This document shows, in pieces, positions 60,901 to 64,000 of a DNA stretch of 64,000 bases. Where the stretch lies: assembly GCA_958496175.1 (NCBI GenBank), contig OY292274.1, positions 47,192,630 through 47,256,629 of the forward strand, read 5' to 3'. Positions within the stretch are counted from its first letter, which is position 1. Every line of letters starts with the position of its first letter. Below the pieces are notes generated by a model. It saw only the letters and a program-made list of their open reading frames with translations. It searched no databases and was not told the DNA's origin. The DNA is from Sisyra terminalis. Lineage: Eukaryota; Arthropoda; Insecta; Neuroptera; Sisyridae. A program made the translations under genes and the position numbers.

Positions 60901-62090
60901 ATTTTTTTTTAGTAAGGCTCCTATAAACAATATAATAAATTGGTAAATTTATTTAAACAATGATGCTTTGAAATGAAACCTTCAAGTCTTTGTATCCCTG
61001 CGGGACAATTTAAGGGATACTTTCGTGTAGACATCTTTATAAGGGATAAAAATAAAGGACTAAAAATACGTTTAATCTAGGATCATAAAAAATTTTAATC
61101 TGCAATTAATTTATTATTATAAGATTTTTGTTAGAAAAATTCTAAAATTCATGATTCTGATTTTTCTTCATAGATATACACGACAAATTTCTCCCATCAA
61201 TCTCAAATTGATAAATAAATATCAATTTATTTTTCATGAAATTTTTTCGACAAATTCCATTCAGAATAAGATTGCGGCAAAATCCTTGCTCGCAATAATA
61301 ATGAAAAAAGACATTTTTCAAAATTACACTATTATATGTCCATATTACTACACAAAGAAAAAAAAATCTTTTAAGAAGAATATGGGAGACAATAAACGTA
61401 AATCTCTACTTATATAATAGCAAATAGCGATAATTTTTTTTTCTGATTTAAGAGAATATCGTGTCGCGATACGTGAAAGCTTTCCACTTTCTTATTTTAA
61501 TTGAATAAGTTTGTGAAACGAAAAGAAATTGCCGAATTTTTCGTCGTGTTTGATTTAAAAAGGGGGAACGTGGGTGAAACGCGAAAAACATACACTTAAT
61601 AATCGAATAATGTGATTTAAAAAATAAAACGAAATCGGAATCGGCGAAACGAACTCGATTTGAATTTTTGTGAGTAAATGAAAAAAGTTGGAACAGTTTG
61701 TACGAATTGTGTACCAACGAACATACATAAGATCGAGAAAGAGATTCCTTTTCCGATAGGAACATCGAGAGGTGCAATAACACTTTGACCGTCTGCACTC
61801 GAAATGTGAACAACGTACGGTCAAGTCAAAGACATCCAGAGCTTTTATGAAGCTTTCGTATTTGAATTTTTAAGAGAAAAAAAAATTGTTTTACATTAAC
61901 TACCTTTGTTGACCGAATTGACCTAGAAATTTTTCAGAACTTGAAACTTTATTGAATAAAATGTAAAAAAAATTGGGGAAATGAAAAGATAAAGAACCAG
62001 AATTTATTACTATGAAAAGTTTGAAAGAGATAAAACACAAATAAAATTATAGAAGTATACAGTGGGTCAAAACTAATACAAGCTGGTAAC
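57940..62090. other. Unique A+T-rich DNA; balanced block at 58150-58900
   Basis: The 58150-58480 part has less-biased composition with several tacgac hexamers and a 79-codon plus frame (58180-58419), unassigned. The rest to 62090 is ordinary. Overlapping minus-strand frames at 61448-61824 (121 and 89 codons) lie in a slightly G+C-richer part but show no family motif. Confidence 0.3.
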
Positions 62091-62184
62091 TTGAATATTC
62101 CCCAGACAAATTTCATAGAACTATGAAAAAAAATATGAGAATGAACTCTATGACAAAGTAAAAGAAAAAAAAAACGGCGAAACG

Positions 62185-62262
62185 CAGCAAATTGCAATAA
62201 ATAAAAATAAAACCTGCTAAATTTTGGGTCTACTACATCCTGTCATCCTTTATATTACAAAA
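62185..62262 (+). repeat. Dispersed repeat H, copy 2
   Basis: AAATTGCAATAAATAAAAATAAAACCTGCT and GGTCTACTACATC..CCTTTATATT match copy 1 at 30440-30565 in order. Just upstream CGGCGAAACGCAGC keeps a GAAAC string, but the CUGANGA half is missing. Confidence 0.55.
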
Positions 62263-62285
62263 AAAAACTTTATTTGTTTCACAGG

Positions 62286-62330
62286 ATCAATTCAATTCAA
62301 TTAAATTTCATTTCATTTCAATGAATTTAT
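62286..62330 (+). repeat. ATTTC/AATTC pentamer microsatellite
   Basis: Several CAATT then TTTCA units in tandem (ttcaattcaatt, atttcatttcatttcaa) form an imperfect pentamer array. Confidence 0.8.
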
Positions 62331-63159
62331 TTAATTTCATTACATTTTGATTCATTTCAGTAGAATAATCTTCGATTTACGTAACTCTCCGTGTATTTTT
62401 TATATTCGCGTGTTTCATAATATATTACATCAACTTCGAATTCTCTTCGTGACGTTCTCTTTCGTACGGTTTGTATGGTCATAAAACAAACTATTGGCAG
62501 CATATTTATTAATTTTCCGTTTTCTTTAGATATTTAGTTAAATATTCAAGTGAATCTGAGGGAGAAAAATAAAAGATTGATACAGAAAAAAACCTTATCC
62601 GAAAGTTCCAATTTCCTTTAACCAAATTTTTAGAAATAATCGTTTGTTAAATTGTATAATGAGTAACTAGAAGATCCTAGCGAATTTAAAAACATAACCA
62701 TTGAGAAAATCTCTTGAAATAATTGGATTTTCATCGCATTGGAACAAACTACCTGTGAACAATCAATTTATTGGGACTTTCAAATTGAAACTTTGACAAT
62801 GCTATAAAATTTGAGTACTCACGTTGCTTGAAGACTCCTTTCTTTGAAAAAAACATTTCGATTCGATTATAAACGATGAAAGTAATTAAAAATTAAGTAC
62901 CTATAAAATAATCCTAATGGAGCTAATATATAATATTATCAGCCTGAAGATTTAACCTGCTAAGTTTATATTAATAATTTTTACAGAGGAAGGAAAAAAT
63001 GAACATTAGCTACATAAGTTATTACAGATAGCAGTTTTGTTTTATGTTATATTTTGAAATTTTTAATGATTTATCAGTTTGTTGCTCGATACAATTTTGT
63101 ATTCCCTTCCTAATGAGACAAAAAAATAATTATAAATGGACTTATCAGAATAACACTTT
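62331..63159. other. A+T-rich DNA, no gene
   Basis: No frame or repeat was recognised. A donor-like AAC|GTGAGTAC is seen on the minus strand near 62820, without other exon evidence. Confidence 0.4.
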
Positions 63160-63400
63160 AGACCGGTAAAATTCGTACCACTTAAAATTGAATTGAAAAA
63201 ATTAATTGATATCGATCATATTGCCACATTTTTACTTATTAATATGGATATAATTAAATGCACATATTTAAACTGAATTAAAACAAATTAAGTGCATTTT
63301 TAAATATTCATTTTAATTAACATATTTGGATTTATACCCAAAAGAGCGTTGAACATATTAAAATCTATATGCATACAAAAATTCATAAAATCTTACTTAA
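63160..63400 (+). repeat. Dispersed repeat D, copy 2
   Basis: This is the diverged partner of 43227-43475 in the same orientation, starting GACCGGTAAAATTCGTACCAC. Confidence 0.65.
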
Positions 63401-64000
63401 TTTCGTTTTACATTTATTGTTTATAATTATTATATTGTTTATTTATTATTTGTTTGTTATAATTATTGTTTTTAATTAATTTGCTCAACCTCTTAGTGGC
63501 CTAGTACCCATAATAGTTTCGGTGGTTTTGATTTTCTTTTTTTTTGATTATAGAAATAATTTCTACCTTTTCCTACTCTTAACAATTTTTACGCATTTGC
63601 TAAATAAAAAAAAATATTCCTTAAATCCTATCACCACTTCGGCTAAAACTCCATAAATATCCACACGAGAATTATTACGAAAATTGGTTTTATTTTATTG
63701 ACATATTAAAAACATTACATCGTTTAGGTTGCAGCATTATTTACAGCAATATTTTCACAATAAGATTTATTAATAACATTCGCACAAAATATGAATTAAC
63801 TTATAAATTTGACATTTAAATTCAAAAAAGTAAAATTCAAACGGTTTCTATGCGTTTTTCGCAAACTACAGGCATTCGTCATTTCAAATGATGTATAAGT
63901 GTGCGTAATGTGAGCAAACAATTGCGGAATATGTCAAAACTAATTTATTTAAAGGTGCATTTTAATCATAATTTTCCAGATATTCATATAGTTATTCTGT
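63401..64000. other. A+T-rich DNA, low complexity at 63400-63480
   Basis: A TTATT/TTGTTTA-rich tract opens the stretch. The rest has no gene or repeat that I can support. Confidence 0.4.

Noticed and set aside
61448..61824. Longest open frame in the window (121 codons, minus strand) and an overlapping 89-codon frame
   Set aside because: Two overlapping frames of similar quality, no conserved motif, no splice or promoter context. The length is within reach of chance in a locally less A/T-biased stretch.
1..64000. CRISPR arrays, bacterial operons, riboswitches, rRNA genes, satellite arrays
   Set aside because: No regularly spaced identical repeats, no dense long open frames and no rRNA-like blocks. 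The composition and element types are those of animal nuclear DNA.

Overview
This window looks like non-coding DNA from an arthropod nuclear genome, most likely an insect. It is strongly A+T-rich and has no long open frames (the longest is about 120 codons). There are no operons, Shine-Dalgarno sites, rRNA genes or complete tRNA genes. What can be recognised is a dense layer of decayed transposable elements: a tRNA-derived SINE family, hAT and mariner DNA transposons, non-LTR retrotransposon relics and Penelope-like elements (PLEs). I cannot fix the insect order from sequence alone. No intact protein-coding gene can be called with confidence.

Layout. 1-3.3 kb: two head-to-tail SINE copies, a foldback element and a small unassigned open frame. 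3.3-11.6 kb: mostly unique A+T-rich DNA, a strong splice-donor-like site at 7589 (+) and a recursive-splice-like site near 10146 (-). 11.6-14.7 kb: two inverted-repeat mini-elements carrying hammerhead-ribozyme motifs, a SINE and a hAT MITE. 17.9-19.4 kb: a diverged repeat pair. 21-27.3 kb: a terminal-inverted-repeat MITE, two mariner relics (one split by a hammerhead element) and another hammerhead mini-element. 30.4-34 kb: a hammerhead-like repeat, an RTE-like relic, a third mariner relic, a foldback and a SINE. 35.8-40.7 kb: a hAT end, a probable PLE coding remnant with a hammerhead core, a Jockey-type reverse transcriptase pseudogene, a near-perfect hairpin and another hammerhead copy. 41-55.7 kb: mostly unique DNA with G+C-richer islands, a second recursive-splice-like site (-), palindromic CRE-like sites and dispersed repeat pairs. 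56.8-58 kb: two SINEs and a hAT element holding a PLE fragment. The rest is unique DNA with small repeats.

The most interesting signal is the hammerhead set. At least five sequence families carry a CUGANGA - stem II - GAAA core followed by a short palindromic stem III (ACGU, AUACGUAU, ACGCGU or ACGUACGU) with no closing loop. That design can only complete the fold as a dimer, as described for ribozymes of Penelope-like elements. In four loci the motif occurs once in each arm of a 300-500 bp inverted repeat. All four are bracketed by 9-12 bp direct repeats, with a 30-41 bp unpaired tail on one side only. Two polypyrimidine-AG|GT sites on the minus strand, 32 kb apart, suggest but do not prove that the window lies inside one very long intron of a minus-strand gene.
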